Shown here: positions 33,390-47,605 of the stretch, piece after piece
How the letters are laid out: each line of letters opens with the position of its first letter
Position numbering within the stretch: the stretch's first letter is position 1
From: Torreya grandis
Taxonomy: Eukaryota; Streptophyta; Pinopsida; Cupressales; Taxaceae
NCBI GenBank assembly: GCA_037957365.1
Contig: JARHVA010003165.1
Location: 2,056,001-2,120,000, forward strand
Length of the DNA stretch: 64,000 bases
Direction of reading: 5' to 3'
The notes under the pieces: model-generated
The model's database searches: none
Seen by the model: the letters and a program-made list of their open reading frames with translations, nothing else
Told to the model about the DNA's origin: nothing
Made by a program: the position numbers and the translations under genes

Positions 33390-34523
33390 AATTTGGTCAA
33401 CAAGAACTTTAACGGGGATCTGCTCTAATGCGTTGATAGCCACCAAGCTAGCAAAATCCTGTAGGATATATATTTCACCCCTCTGAGTGGACATTTATCA
33501 GCAAAAAAACCATAAGTAAGATCATGCACACTGTATATTACTGGTTGACTATGTTTTTGGATTATTACCAAGTGGTTAATAAATGCTACCAATCTCAGTT
33601 CTTCATGGGAAGGTGAAAGAGTTTAACTATGTTGTTGAATCCAATCATGGGCGATAAACCTTTCACATAGTGGGGCTTAGATTTTATTGGGATGATAAAT
33701 CTTATATCTAGTGCAGGTAAGAAATAGGTACTCATGACCACCAATTACTTTACAAGGTGGACTGAAGTAGCACCAATGAAGGAGGCAACTAAAAATATTT
33801 TCCTCAATTTCTTGGAAGAACTAGTAGTGAGTTTTAACCCTTCCAAAATGATCATATCCGAAAACATGAAGGCATTCCTTAGTTCTAAGATTTCATAATT
33901 TACACTCCAGAATGACATTTTCCTGAAGACATTGTCCAACTACTACCCACAAGGGAATGGGTTGGCTGAATCAACCAATAGATACCTCATAAGGTTAATT
34001 AAGAGGATGGGTACTGAATTATAGTGGGAAAGGCATATGATTCTCCAAATGGCTCTGTGGGCTGATCAAATTACTCCCCTATAGATTTTCAAGACATCCT
34101 TGTATGAACTAGTACATAGAAAATAAGTTTTCATACCTATATCAATGAAGATTTTCCACTTTAGAGATTTTGAAGGTTGTCAAAATAGTGAAGAATAAAG
34201 TGATAGAAGTTAGGTTGGTAGAATTACTCAGTGTCCAATAAGAGAAATAATGATCTAGTAATGCTAAGGTCACTTGATAGCAGGTGGTCAAGAGATAATT
34301 TGATAAGAAGGTGTTCAATCCAGGTTTCAAGCTAGTGGAATTGGTTCTTAAGTATGACGAGAGGAATGCAAATCTAGGTCAACATGCAAAGTTTGATTCC
34401 CTATGAAAAGTGATTTTTTGGATCATCAGTGACATAGAAGGTAATGCATTCGAGTTGAAAGATGATGAATGTAATGCCTTATATATTTTGGTTAACGAAA
34501 TCCACTTGAATCCCTTTAACTAA
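33390..34523 (+). pseudogene. Ty3/gypsy integrase remnant, copy 2
   Basis: Paralogue of the copy-1 integrase remnant with an independent set of lesions. The first catalytic Asp codon (GAT) is preserved near 33680, although a one-base insertion next to it shifts the frame. The IISDN Asp has become Glu (IISEN near 33855-33869). The GLAESTN Glu is intact near 33968, and the phrase YYPQGNG just before it is better preserved than in copy 1. The two copies complement one another and confirm the family assignment, but neither is functional. Confidence 0.88.
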
Positions 34524-35041
34524 CTTACCAACCTTCCTTGTATATAGTTAGTTAGTTTCCCATCTTTATTTCTATTTCCCCTTTTCTTATTGTTTCTTTT
34601 TGAAAATAAATGTCATTGGCACAAATTGTTCATCTGATTGCCAAGTGTCTATGCCTTAGCTCCCTTAATATTGAATCATCCATCGATAGATGGTTATATA
34701 CCCCACTTTCCTTACATTAATGTTAGATGCTCCCAACTACATGATCTCTTATGAGGATTGCTGCAAATATCCTATGAAACATTATTCAAGCATGTGTGCC
34801 ACCCTTAACATTTATGAGGGCACCCAAATTCAAAAATTTCATGTTGATCATGCTAGAAGGGGTGGCCTATAAATACCACTCTTCTATAAGAACCAAAAAC
34901 TTAAAAACATTAAGAATTTTGAGAGCACCAAGCTAAAAAAAAACATCTCAAGAAAAGAATTATGTGCAAACTTAAGAAAAGGAGGCAATATCTAGTGCTT
35001 TCTTTGGAACAAAAATAAGATTATACCAAAAGATCTATAAA

Positions 35042-38000
35042 ATGGAGACTTCTACATCCTCATTTGATAGTAGACATCTAAGGAAGCACATAATGCATGG
35101 ATTAGGAGGTCACAAACACCTTCCATCATAACTTGTGGGGGGTAAATCTCATGCATCCACCTTCGCACAGCCAAAACCAAAAGTGCCAAATGTCAAGATT
35201 ATCACGAAAAGCCATTGCAGGGACCTTGCATTGGTTCTAAAATTTGTAGATGGGATCTTTGATCCCAAATTGGTGAAAAACATAAAGAGCCCGAGGAAGG
35301 GCACCCATGCTTGAATGCTCAAAAAAGTTTGAAATAATGACTTTGAGTCATTCGACTAAATGATTTTTAGATCCACACTGGATAAATACATCGTGCCTCT
35401 CATGCACCCATACATAGAGATCATTTCCCTATGTGTAGAGAGATATGATGCCAACGTTGTCATTTTATATGCAACAACCACCAGAAAGTAAAAATCAGTG
35501 CCAATGTACTAAGGGAGATGCTTCAACTCTTGAGTGACCCTAGTGTAGACATTTGTAGTATGTAGGGATTACATAATGTATTGGACAATCATGCCCTAAA
35601 GTATAAGTTCATCAACATAAATATCCATATAAACTATATGGAGGTGCCTCCTCTGCTCATTACTCTTTCAAGTTTTTTGACACAGGACATGAAAGATGCC
35701 CTTTCCATGTTAGAATTTATCTTTGTGATGGGATTAGACACTAACATCCATGATTTAAAATTAGGTGCAGTCTTCATTTTGAATATAGTAAGTAAGGAGA
35801 AATATTATACGATGAACTTTATGAATGCCATTTCTAATGCTATTCACTATCAACTGGTGAATTTCTCAGTGTAGAATACCTTTAGGTATTCATCCTCCAC
35901 CTCATCATATATCTGAGCTCTCGATTCTTTTCCCCATAATTCACCTTTAATTTCATTGAGATAAGCATGTATCCTCACATGGTCATCCTTGTCTCCGTAT
36001 GGACCCACATCCTATTAACCACATAGGATTATTATGAGTTTTTAGAGTGCTTCCTATCCCTAATCTTGATTAACCTTAGCCTCAAGCTCATCAGTTTTAA
36101 AATGATGGACCATAAGAGATCATGGCTCACCAATAGCATAATTTTGATCAACTAGTTCTTTAAATCCCATTTCACATTCATCAGGGTCCATGGATTTAAA
36201 GAGGAGCCCTTCTAGATCCTATAACTGATCATAGATAGGAACCTAGCCCTGGAGCTAGCTCACTAGCTCGATGTATTAGACTCAGTTTATAGTACAATCC
36301 ATAAGTAGGACCTATATCATTTCCCCTTCTCAAGAGGGGGTATTAAAGTAGTGAAGAGGTTGTAAGAGCACTTACTTGCACTAAAATTGGTAGAGCTTAG
36401 TTTGGACTAGATCAATGACTAATGAAACTACAATCTGACTAAACACATAGCTACTTTGAAGACTGATGCCCCCTTCAACCATGATCCATGACCATTCTTC
36501 AAGGAGCGAAGGTCACCCACAGTGGATGACATCAAATATTATGTGAATCGGTCCAAGATCCTTTCGAACACTGACAAGCTATGGGATTCTTTTTATAAGT
36601 CAGTCCAATATTTTGATCTCATAAAAAATGATAAAGGGTCTAAGGGTAGAGCTCATTCAGAGGGGATAGAGTTAGAATAAAATAAATTCCTATTGTAAAT
36701 ATAGGTAAAAAATTAGCAACTAGGAGCTGAATTTTGAAGACCTAGACATAAACAAGTAATTTGAGAACCTCTAGGATGAACAACATGAGGTAGAAGCTCT
36801 GGAAGAAGAAGAGGTCTTGATAAAATAAAAAGAGGATAATACCCCTTCAAAATAAGATGAGTATGCCCCTCTAGCAAAGGAGGAGGAAGTTTCCATAATA
36901 TAGAGGCCTATGACCTGGCCACCTCCTCTATATCCATATCCAACTACCCAACAACAAAAATATACCTCTTTAGGATAACCTGAGGTATAGCCATCTTAAC
37001 CCAAATTTGAGGCACAAGATTTTAGGCCTCCATCAGTACCCCCACAAAATAAGGTGCACTTTTATCACCCCTTTCTTTCCAATTCTACTTTGTTCTTCAC
37101 TCCATCTTCACCTTCTACCATTTATACTAAGCTTATGCCCCTTTGCTTAGCCCAACTAATTACCTCACTGGTGCCACTTTCCTCTATGCAACCAATAACC
37201 TCCCTCATGTTGATCTTCACTCCTCCACCTCAACCACCACATCAATATCCATCATGTCACAAATGCCACACACTCATCTCTACGACCTCCTGCCTTTGTT
37301 TCCTTCCACCCTAACTATTAGTCTTTAGAGGAATAACATTTGTTACTTCACAACAAGTGACCATTCCTTTCAGCCTACCAATAGGATCCCCCTTCATGGT
37401 GGAAATGATTCATTCTCAAGATTAGTTCCACTAGTATTTGGTGATTTTTAAAAAATATCGAGAGGCTTGAGTAGAGAAGAGAACAGGAAAACTAGCCAAG
37501 GCCTTGATGATGCATCACATGCATTCATTATTTGACTCAACACAACAATCTTTGATGATTGCACATATGATGCTATAAGTAATCAATCACCAAGAAAACA
37601 TATAATCTAGGGATTAATTGATACATGATATTGTCCTCAACCTTAGTTAGGGCAAACTGATCTATAGGGTCAAGTTGACGGAAGAATCTTAGAAGTCCAT
37701 CACCATAGACTATATCAAGGCTGGCTAACAATTAGAGAAAAAAAAGGTAGAACTCGCAAGGGTGAAAGTTACTATCGATCGATTGAACACATAAGTCAAG
37801 GCCAAAGACATGGAGCTCACAAAAATTAGGTTTGAACTATAGATCCAAGTCACTATTGAGAGCTTCCAAGTGAAATCTTGTCAAAGGGCCCTGGTACAGA
37901 TTTAAGTAGTTTGAAAACCAAAATAAATGGTGTAAATAAGGAAAAACAAGTTGTGGAGAATAATCTACATAAGAAATAAATAGAGATCACATAGAATTAT

Positions 38001-38868
38001 AAGAATCTATTGGATTCTATAAGTGTGGATCAATAATTATAGTAGCAGATGCAATATGAGTCCTAAATCAAGGACCAAGATATACAAAAACTAAAGAATG
38101 ACCTCATCACCCACTCCCACATTATAAAGATCCTCCCCATAGTTCAACAATTATATATATCCTATTGGGAGAGGATAAATAATATGGCCAAAAACATGAA
38201 GCGAGTGCTTAATTTCATCATAGACTCATAGCGCCTGAGCATATAGGTGAGCACGTCCATGGACTAGGTCCTTGCCTGTGTCCCCAAAGGTTCAACATTC
38301 ATAGCTCCTCATCCAAAAGTTTTATATAACTACGGATGGGATGCTCTAGGAAGTAGGGGTGGCCGACTGAAGGTAGGTGGAAGTAAAGGTTAATGAGTTC
38401 TTGAGCTACAATAAGGCATCGTCAAAGTGTATGGCATTTTTAGATGCCTTGGAAAAAGTAGTCTAGGATATGAAGGGGTATATTGAATAATTAGTCCAAT
38501 TGTGACTCCCCTCCCCATTTCTTATAGATAACATAGTTCTATCAGAGGAAAACATAAAAGATTTGTTGGAAAAGAAGCAGAATGTCTAGACTATCTTTAT
38601 AGCTCTCGGTCAAGCACCAAGGGTCTCTGAGGTGGAGACCATTTTACAACCCCTTGCCTAGCTGAAGTTTTAGATGCTGGAAATAATTCAAGGCTTGAGA
38701 GACATCTCCTCCAAGGAGATCATTGATCTAAATATATCCTTTGAGGCTCTGAAGAAGAAGACTCAATTAAATGAGGAAGAGTGGACACCTTTGAAGGCAA
38801 CTCTTAAAAAGTTGGGAGTTTTGGGGGCCTTGCCCCCTTTCTATAGTTTTGCTCCAATTGGTCCATAA
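35042..38868 (+). pseudogene. Long decayed accessory ORF, copy 2
   Basis: Paralogue of 4939-8784 with the same start (ATG 35042) and stop (TAA 38866-38868). Open pieces include 35581-35874 and 38674-38868. The last piece keeps the C-terminus in frame: it ends in a Gly/Leu/Pro-rich tail, KLGVLGALPPFYSFAPIGP, which in copy 1 is broken by TGA. Several stops are shared with copy 1 (for example the TAG near 37855), so decay began before the duplication. Others are private to one copy, so it continued afterwards. The region 36775-36880 is again Glu-rich. The function is unknown. Confidence 0.6.
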
Positions 38869-40009
38869 AACTAGAGTTTTGGGTTCTTCCATTTTCAGGT
38901 GGATTTCCCTACAAGTCATCATGAAATATGGATCATGATCCATATTTTGAAGTTTTGGGGTAGTTGGCCTTTTTATCATGGATGTGCTCAATGAGTTCAA
39001 TGAATAGTGTTTTAACCTTCACTTTTTCCCAAGTCCCTTTTTCCATTTTTAGCTAATTCTTGACCTCCTTCTGCGATTGCCATGTGGTGCCCCCATGCTC
39101 ATTCAATGTTAAATTATTGGCTAGCCTAGGAGTAGCACCATCCCACCACGTGGCATCACTTTTCTCCTTGAATGCAAAGAGTTATTTTGGTGGAAGTTCC
39201 AGGAGTGCCACTAATTTATGGAATAACGGGTGGGCCCCATAGTGCATTTATATCAAAGAGGATGTGAACTTTCCATGTGTTTCCCTCACACTCTTTCTTT
39301 TCAAAAGATTATGTAACTCCCCTAGGAGAAGTTCCAACTTGATATTTGGTATCAAGACGTTAATCCAAAGTAGGCTCCCTTTTGTCAAAACATTCAAAAG
39401 TGCAATTAGATGATGAAGATATAAATGGGATCCACCATGTAGTTTCAACAAGAAGAAATCAATCCTTCCACATGGCATCCCAATGCTCCTCGAGAGCAAA
39501 TTTTTTCCTGTGAGAGCTTCAAGCACTAACATTGGACAAGAGAAGTGGAATCCCATTCCTAATAAAATTAAAGAAGTAGTTTTAGAGATAGACATGTGGT
39601 GCCATCGTGTTTCTTCTAATTGTCATGAGGGATCATGATGGCATCAATAATAGTGCCATATTTGGGAACTTGACAACCAACTACACTCATGAGCCAAATC
39701 TCACCATTTAGTTGCAATAGCCTCATCATGTGTGTGAATATTAAGTTCCAGGTGTCATTTCCTTATGAGGCCTTTGTGCCTATATATTTAGGGATATTTT
39801 ATTTTTTTAGGGGTAGGTAGTCGATTAATTATTTTTACTGTTATCAAAAAACATCCATTTGTAATAGTTTAGTTTTGAATAGGAAGAGCAGTAGTTATTT
39901 ACTTTCATTTCACAACCTTGGTAGGTACCTCTCATAGGTTGGATTGAATATTGTATACTTTGCCCTTGAGGCCTTTTGTTTTTTATTGCACCTAAAAATG
40001 ACGAAGATG
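38869..40009 (+). repeat. Candidate 3' LTR of the Ty3 element, copy 2
   Basis: Counterpart of 8785-9923, including the CCTATATATTTAGGG box near 39778-39792. It ends at a deletion junction near 40005, where copy 1 has about 700 bp more. The short word GATG is shared at the two break sites. Confidence 0.35.
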
Positions 40010-40069
40010 ATATTTTGATATCATACTCTACCTCTATTAACATAAACAAGGTATTTATGAATGATGCTC

Positions 40070-40960
40070 TATGTTAGAGTGTTTTTTGATATTTTATTTG
40101 TCATACCATTTACCCAACTTAAATGGTTTTTTTATTATAATTAAGTGTTTTATTTGGTGCCTAGGTTGTCTCCTTCATTCCATTATGATTGAAGTCATCT
40201 TTAATGGTTGTCATATAGTGATAGGCCTCACCCATCATCTTGAATTTGATCAACTTCAGCGTGGACTGAATTAATGGTTATCATACACTTCACTATTTTA
40301 GGATTCAATGTTGATCCATATTTAAATATCCTAATTTTGAATAGAGAATGTGGAAAGGGTCGGTGTAGGCTTGGACTAACTAGTCCAATCCTTTCTATAG
40401 TTGTGACCTTTACATGTACTAATCATAACGTATATCTTTAGGGTAATATTCACCCTTGAAAGCTTCCAAGAATTCATCCTAGGTTAATTCATATTATATA
40501 TATATTTTCTCCTTCAAATAATTGGCTTGTTGCCAATTTTTTTTACGGGAAGAAACTTTAATAAGTATAATCTCTTTTTTTGCATATAAATCATTCATTA
40601 AAAATTAATACTCTAACTAATCTAACAAGTCATATTTCTCATTTTCATTAATATTTCCATGAAACACATGAACATATAGGTCTAATTGGTATATAAAGTG
40701 GACATAACCATAAAATTTGTTTCCTAATGATAAATTCAATACAACTGCCCACTTAAGGACTTCTGCAAACTAGCTAAACATAATATGTCACTCCTCCAAA
40801 AGAGCTTCTATGATTTCAAATTTGATCAAGGCATGCATATCATCATACATTGGCTTGTACATCTTGTTGAAATGATCTGGTAGATAGTTTTATAGATATT
40901 ATGTTTGATTATGAGGATCATATACTTTGATCATGTTCAATAGGTCATGCGGGAATGAGA
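40070..40960 (-). pseudogene. Antisense Ty3-type gag remnant, copy 2
   Basis: Counterpart of 10690-11580 with similar stops. Its downstream protease was removed by the deletion near 40005. Confidence 0.4.
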
Positions 40961-40966
40961 TGTATT

Positions 40967-40978
40967 TCTCTGATACCA
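40967..40978 (-). promoter_or_regulatory. Primer-binding site, tRNA-iMet type, copy 2
   Basis: The plus strand reads TCTCTGATACCA, complement TGGTATCAGAGA. The central mismatch of copy 1 is absent here, so the ancestral site matched tRNA-iMet well. Confidence 0.8.
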
Positions 40979-42185
40979 TTGATCAAGTGCTCATCTAGTG
41001 AATTAGTGGACAACTATATAAACAAGGGTATGAACATGTTATATATGAATACAAAATCTTTGTTTAAGATAAAGTGGAAAACTAACAAAGAGAGATATAT
41101 AACTAAGATAGTAAATATATTTATTTATTTATTCTATAGATAACATACTCTTGAGCAAGATGTATGGCTACAATATTCTATCATAATTTTTAATTTTATC
41201 CTTATTTGTGGTATGTTACAAATATGTAAAAATACATTACATGTTAAGAGAGTTGAGGGTCATTATTGAAGTTGAACCACTTATATGCCCAACTCATCAT
41301 CTCTGATGGTTATGTTATGACATCGAAAACTACCATTACTATCATAATTGAGAGGGAAAATAATGGAAGAATTAGATGGTGAGGATTTACACATAGGTTT
41401 TGATATTATGAAGTGTCTATTTTCATCAACACATGAATATATTTAAAATAAAAGTAAAATTCCAAATAATATTCATGACTAATACTACATTAACCTTATT
41501 GTAATGTAAAGATAAAATAAGATGGTGAGGATTGACATGTATATATTAATCCTCGATGGGGTTTTTTTTTCATTATCATAGGGATAAATGTGTAATAACT
41601 ATGATTTGTGGGGTTTTATTTAGAACTAACTCTTCCAAAATTGTGTATTAACATAGTGATAAATCTAGATGGTGAGAACTAACATGTAGATATTAATCCT
41701 AGTGAAGAGTTTATTTCTGTAAGCATAGTCCTAAGGAAGTAACAATGGTAATTTCTAATGGAATGTAGTAGTGCAGGTCCACTTGGATCAACATAAACAA
41801 TTGAAATGTCTCTATATTCTTCACAATCAAAGATAATGGATTGTGCATTGACATATTAGTCACTATTGGTGAATCCACCTTGATAATTTTTTTATTGATT
41901 TATCAATGGATCTCTATTTTATAACTATAGTGAGAAATTTTGCATGAACCATTAAAAACTAAAATAATGTAACAAGATCATTTAGGGAAGGGAATGAATA
42001 TTAGATAGATGAAAACATAGTTGGGTTAGAGGAATAATGGATGGAAAAAAATAAAAAATCAATAAAAATAAATGAAAAAGGAAAATATTAAAATCAAACC
42101 TTAGATATTTTGGTTGTTTTGGGTGCACAATCTATACATATTTATTAATTATTCTAGTATTCTATCCACTCTTTTTTTTCTTATA
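40979..42185 (-). repeat. Probable LTR adjoining the iMet primer site, copy 2
   Basis: Counterpart of 11598-12800. It lies between the iMet primer site and the expanded GT microsatellite at 42190-42214. Confidence 0.45.
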
Positions 42186-42189
42186 TATT

Positions 42190-42214
42190 TGTGTGTGTGT
42201 GTGTGTGTGTGTGT
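42190..42214. repeat. (GT)n microsatellite, copy 2
   Basis: Twelve uninterrupted GT units. The mixed alternating tract seen in copy 1 is absent. Confidence 0.9.
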
Positions 42215-43029
42215 CTAATTATTTTGTTTTTTAAACATTAAGGATTACTTAGTATTATTTTAAAAAATCAAACTATGTGTCTATAATAATGTTCATTTTT
42301 TTAAAACTAAATGACATCAATACAGCCCTGACACTATTGGGAGTGTGGATTATAACACTTGTAATTATTAGAATTGACTATATTAGGCAAAATTCTTGTT
42401 CAATTGGAGGTGGATCAACTTTAGTGCCATTCTTATGGGCACCTAGAGACTATCATCTACATTTTATGGTTTTGCTTAAAGGTCCAGTGTGCTTATCCAT
42501 GGATAAATAATTTATTTAATGAATATTGCTCATTACCCTTTAGATGGTTTCATACTCTATTGGTAGATAACCCATAATTTCCACCATAATTCACCCAAGT
42601 TGAGCATGTTTTTAAACCTAAAATTTAGTTATGGATTTGGAAATAATGAAATTTAGTTATATTTTCCAATAATTCTATTGACATTAACTTTTCTACTTGA
42701 AATAAAGATATGATTGTGTCTAATTTACTTCTTGAGATTCAAGTGAAAAAAAAATAATGTGTCTATGGAATTATATTACCTCTAATGGATCCTACACCAC
42801 TGGGGGGACGCCCTATGCACTATTGCATGTGTTTCACCCTCCCCACCCTTGAACACTCCTCCATGGGGAGGCATTGGACCTCTTCAAGGTGGTTCTTGGT
42901 TCTTTCTCTCCCAGAGACAATATTGTGTTATTAGTTCTATATAGAAGTGCCACTCTACCCCTATCTCAATGTGGAGGTTGGGGATGTTTGCCCCTGCTTC
43001 TTAGTAGTCCTAGGGGTGGGGCTCTTTCT

Positions 43030-43795
43030 TTCCCTTAAACCCATGTAAGTGGATTATTCCTCTTGGGATCTTGTAGGGTGAAAGGCTTCAAACCTCATCA
43101 TATAATTTTTTCCCTTGACTTTATTTGGATATATCAACCAAATTATCCATGAGAAGTAATGAAAAATAAGAGGAATGTGAAAAAAATACTTCAAACTCTA
43201 GTTAGGACTATTTGTTTAATGGAAGTATCTTCCAAGCTCCAAATGGGGTGATCTGATGTAGGTAGAACTCTAATTAGTCTACCCTACTAGGTATCCTTAA
43301 AGTATTTTTAGAATTATTTTATTAAGGGAAATTAGTTTTCAATCCTTGAATGACATATTACGGAATTATTGATATAGATTATTAAAAAATATGTCATTTC
43401 AACTTGGATGATTTTTGGAAACTTTAATATGATCAAGACTCTTGAGGATAAATTTTGTGCCCTTATGATGAGATGGTGTGTTGCAGAAAGTGAATCTTGG
43501 TATATTTTTTTAACAAAGGGTATTAGTAAACCCACTCATTTAGAAGCATGCATTAAATAAGAAAATATTGTTTACTTACTATAATTTCTATGATAGTGAT
43601 GATAAGGTCCACAAAGAATTCTTCTGTGTTGTATTTTTTAGCAACCCATGTTATCCTTGCCTTTCTCTAAGAAAAAATATAACATAGTGCATCAAAAAAA
43701 TATTTTCTCTAATCATAGTCCCATTACTTTAATACTAGAGTGGATTGGAAACCATTTGAAATTCATATGCATTCAATTATTCTTGGACACATGCT
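43030..43795 (+). pseudogene. LINE endonuclease (APE-type) remnant, copy 2
   Basis: Counterpart of 13690-14440 and better conserved in the middle. From 43405 a continuous frame reads WMIFGNFNMIKTLEDK and continues to about 43500 without a stop. The SDH motif near 43708 has become SNH (SNHSPITL). Comparison of the copies supports an ancestral GDFN...SDH domain. Confidence 0.8.
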
Positions 43796-45530
43796 TTCTT
43801 AGCCACAAGTGTGCAATCTAAATCATCATGAATGTTTGTAAATTGTCTCCACGTATATGATACACTTTTAACTAGAATTAGTTGTGTAATGATGTGATCA
43901 ATTTCACTACCACCTTCATCTTCAACTTTATAAATCAAAATGTGTGAGTTTTAAAACAATCCAATTTCACTATCATTAATGAATACCAAAGGATTTCCTC
44001 CATCTTAGATAAAACCCATTTTGACTTTAAGATTCAATCCATTGTTATTTATCTCATGCATACAATTAAAATAACTACTAACAATGTATGTAGAGAGGCA
44101 ACAAATTAGGACCCATTTTTTTGTCTTATGTATTTTAGGTCCAAATAATCCCAAAAAATCAATTCCATAAATATCTATCATATACATCTTGCTAGTCTAT
44201 TGAAAATTTTCTATGTTGCCTTGGACCATTATAAATTGGTATTCCAACCCTTGGAAGATTTGGTGGAAATACCACATGCATTAAAATAATGTTTGGATGT
44301 GGTATCTTGCAAGTTAAGCCTTAAAGGAAAAAAATTGTGATTCTCCTCTTTCTCTTGATGTGCTAGTTGACGCAGTGTAATGTGCATGGCCCATGACAAA
44401 GAAGTAAGGATTGATGGATGCATGTTTTTAAGATAATAGGGGATAAAAGTGTCACCTTTTCCCTTAAAATAATAATACTTGAATTTATGGAAAATTTTAG
44501 AGACACTCAGACAAATAATATTATAACAACAAAAGAAGATGAATTGTGGTTTTTAATTGAAAGGTGCACTTATATGAACATAAAAAATATAGTACATTTC
44601 TTGTCAAACAAAAAAATACAGGTAGAAAAGTGATTCCAATATAAGAAATCCTTGAGAAGAGATCAAATTGACAAAAGGTCCAACCCAATGCCACATGAAC
44701 CACAAGTTATTCTAACTCAAGTTCACATCAACCAAAAAATAGATAATAAAAGAATAAATAATGACACAACTAAGCATCAACATTGAACATGGAGGTTTGT
44801 AGAGGAAGAGGAGGTAGAGGTGGAGGATCCTTTATTTTTTCTCCCTAACCCCTTTAATCAAGGTTGATTACTAGATAAGGGGTCCCAAACATCATTCTAC
44901 TCTTTATTAGAAGATAGTTCCTACATAGAGGGTAAAATAGCCACATCCAAAAGCAGAAACGTATCCTAGGAAAGGAGGCCCCAAACCCCCTCTAACATTA
45001 TTTATATTACACCTATTAGATCCATTGTGGTGTGGAGATGAATAATGAGGGTGAATAGAGTGGCTAATTAACCTTCAAGACAGATGATGCCAAAAAATGT
45101 GAACACATATAAAAGGGGAGAATGGTAACATGTAGGATCTGGAGGCTTCTGGATGACACTTTAAGGAGTAGTTCCCCAAAAACCCATGAGGACCCAAAAA
45201 TGATGAATATAAATATGAATTGTATCTTTTTTCATCTAGATCTAGAGGGTGACATTAGAAATCATAAAAAAAATAGTTACATAAAATCTCCTTTCCATTT
45301 CTTCATGACTAAAACAAATAATGTTTCAAATTTTAAAAAGAACGTCAAACAAAAAATCTAATAAAATGTATTGTATATTTTAGGATGTAAGGTAGAGTGC
45401 TCAAATAGAGACGTTTTTAAAGTGAAGAATTCAGGTCTAAAGTGAACAAATAGGGTGTGAATTGATCTCCAAGAAGACTAAGCATGAGATCAAAACACAA
45501 GAAATATGTTTAAGTGTTTTTGGTTAGTCA
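43796..45530. other. Unrecognised repeat DNA between the two LINE remnants, copy 2
   Basis: Counterpart of 14441-16190. Minus-strand piece 44229-44423 overlaps the copy-1 piece at 14868-15071 and shares residues. This hints at a former coding sequence on the minus strand, of unknown type. Confidence 0.35.
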
Positions 45531-45539
45531 TGAGTACGA

Positions 45540-46870
45540 TAAATGGGATTTGAAACCCCAATGTGCTTAAGATGATCATAAATAAGATAACCTTGGTAGA
45601 GAATACACCAATGTAAATAAATCACAACCCAAATGTTATCAAACATTTTAAATCAAACAACATGAAGGTGTCTAAGATTCCATCGATGATTGAGTATTTT
45701 AGTGCTAATGTGTTGTGGATCCAAAAAATTATACCCCACTGAATGAGAGTAAAAAAAAAGGGTGAAGATATAGGCCAATGTGATTCCTCATACCAGTACA
45801 TAATGAAGTATCACGAATTTTGTGTAAGAATTTCTCAAGTATTGAATTACATATCTCAAAAAATGAATCTGCATCCTCATTGTTACGATTAAAATTAACC
45901 CTTAAAAAATTCTAAGGGAGCCAGTCATGGTTGGAATTGAACAATAAATCCCTAATGGTTTTAATACTCATTTAAAACATTCTCAAACACTTGATCAAAG
46001 GGACCATGTCAAAGGTAACATTATGAAATTTGAGCATTGGGGACCACCACAGGGAGTGAGAATCTAGAGAGAGACCATTTTGAAAACACTCCCCAACCCA
46101 AATGACATGGGTTTTGAGATGTTTCCAAGCCTTTTAGATGCTATAAATAACAAAAGTAACTCCAATATTAATAGAAATAATTGAAATGAGAAGGCTTTAT
46201 AAACTAATAACCCTCTAGGCCATTATACCAAGAGGACAATGATGATAAATTAATTATGTCAACAAAAATTTCCAGGATTCATCACTTTATAAATCTATGA
46301 TAACCTATTTGATGTGAGTTCCAAACCTTAGAGTTTAATGTCAGTGTGTTGAGGTCCTCCTGCCTCTTTAGGTTGATAATAATTATTCTAAGAAACTGTA
46401 AGGAATACTTTTTGACCTACATAATTATTCCATAGGAAATCCCATAATTGTTTTTTTCTAGTTTAACATAAAAAACATTTGAAGGGCCCCAAAAAGAGGA
46501 GTATTAAACATGAGTAGAAGCTATCACCATACAACATATCTAAAATTTTCATCCTAATGACAAGGTTTTGGTGATCCAAAGGGATATATTTTTCTCAACC
46601 CTTTGAAGCAGATAAGACAAAAAATTGGTGAGTGAGGTTATAAAGTCAAAGGGAATGCCTAATAATTTGATTTGAACTCTACATATAATCCATTACTATT
46701 GAAGTCCCTCTACCCAAGGAGTTTAGGGAGAAAGACTTTGGTGATATCACTAATTTTTTTTCTATTTGGTGGAGGACCCAAAAGCAAGACAAAATATATC
46801 AAGCCATTCCATTGCATTTTTAACAGAATCCTCTTCCACATGGAGGTTAAGAAAGGATTCATTTGATAAG
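45540..46870 (-). pseudogene. LINE reverse-transcriptase C-terminal remnant (antisense), copy 2
   Basis: Counterpart of 16200-17560 (anchor 17271/46572). It has the same motif order with different stops. The 110-codon tail frame of copy 1 is broken here by a deletion near 45620. Confidence 0.7.
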
Positions 46871-46989
46871 CACCCATTAATCAACTAATGATCTTAATTT
46901 GGGAGAGAAATACCCTTTACCAAACCCATGGAAGCATGATTATGGGTATAAGTATCATAAATATTTTAATAGAGTGAGACCTTAGTTTT

Positions 46990-47605
46990 GTTCATGCATT
47001 GAAGGATAGGGAAATTTTACACATCATGACCCTCATCATAAAATTTTCAAGAGATTAGCATGGCCCTTACATTGCATTTAGGGGTGCACCCTTTGACCTC
47101 ACAATATGTGCAATAGAATTTACTTTTAATGTCATGGTCATTATTAGTAATAAGCTTCAAAATTTAGGAATCCATCAAGGCAATCTACACCTCCATAAAA
47201 GGGATAACTCTAATATCTAATCCTCCAATAACTTCATCTCTTAAATTTGAATGAAGGGATTCTTGAAGATCAGTGTAAATATTCATCAGTAAGGTGTATT
47301 AGAAGGGTGAAATAAACCCTCTAACCAACCATTGTGCATGTTGAACATATCAAATTATATATTAGACACTAGAATATTTAATCTAGCATTGTATGCATGC
47401 ACACTTTTTTTCAGATCTTGATTGATCTCTTTAAAAGTATAAATATTATGTTGTTCAAACTCAGGAAATTGAAATTCCCTCCAAAAAGTTTCCACTAGAA
47501 GTTTTTAATACACAATGTCTTTATGTGGATTGAGTTTTCGATATAGATTATTAGTGTTATACAAACATTTTGTGGTAAATTGGTTTCCTTTCCATTGTGA
47601 CAATA
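46990..47605 (-). pseudogene. Retrotransposon gag remnant (antisense), copy 2
   Basis: Counterpart of 17700-18310. The zinc-knuckle-like CTYCEVKGCTPKC on the minus strand near 47107-47069 is better kept than in copy 1. The helix region has extra stops. Confidence 0.55.
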
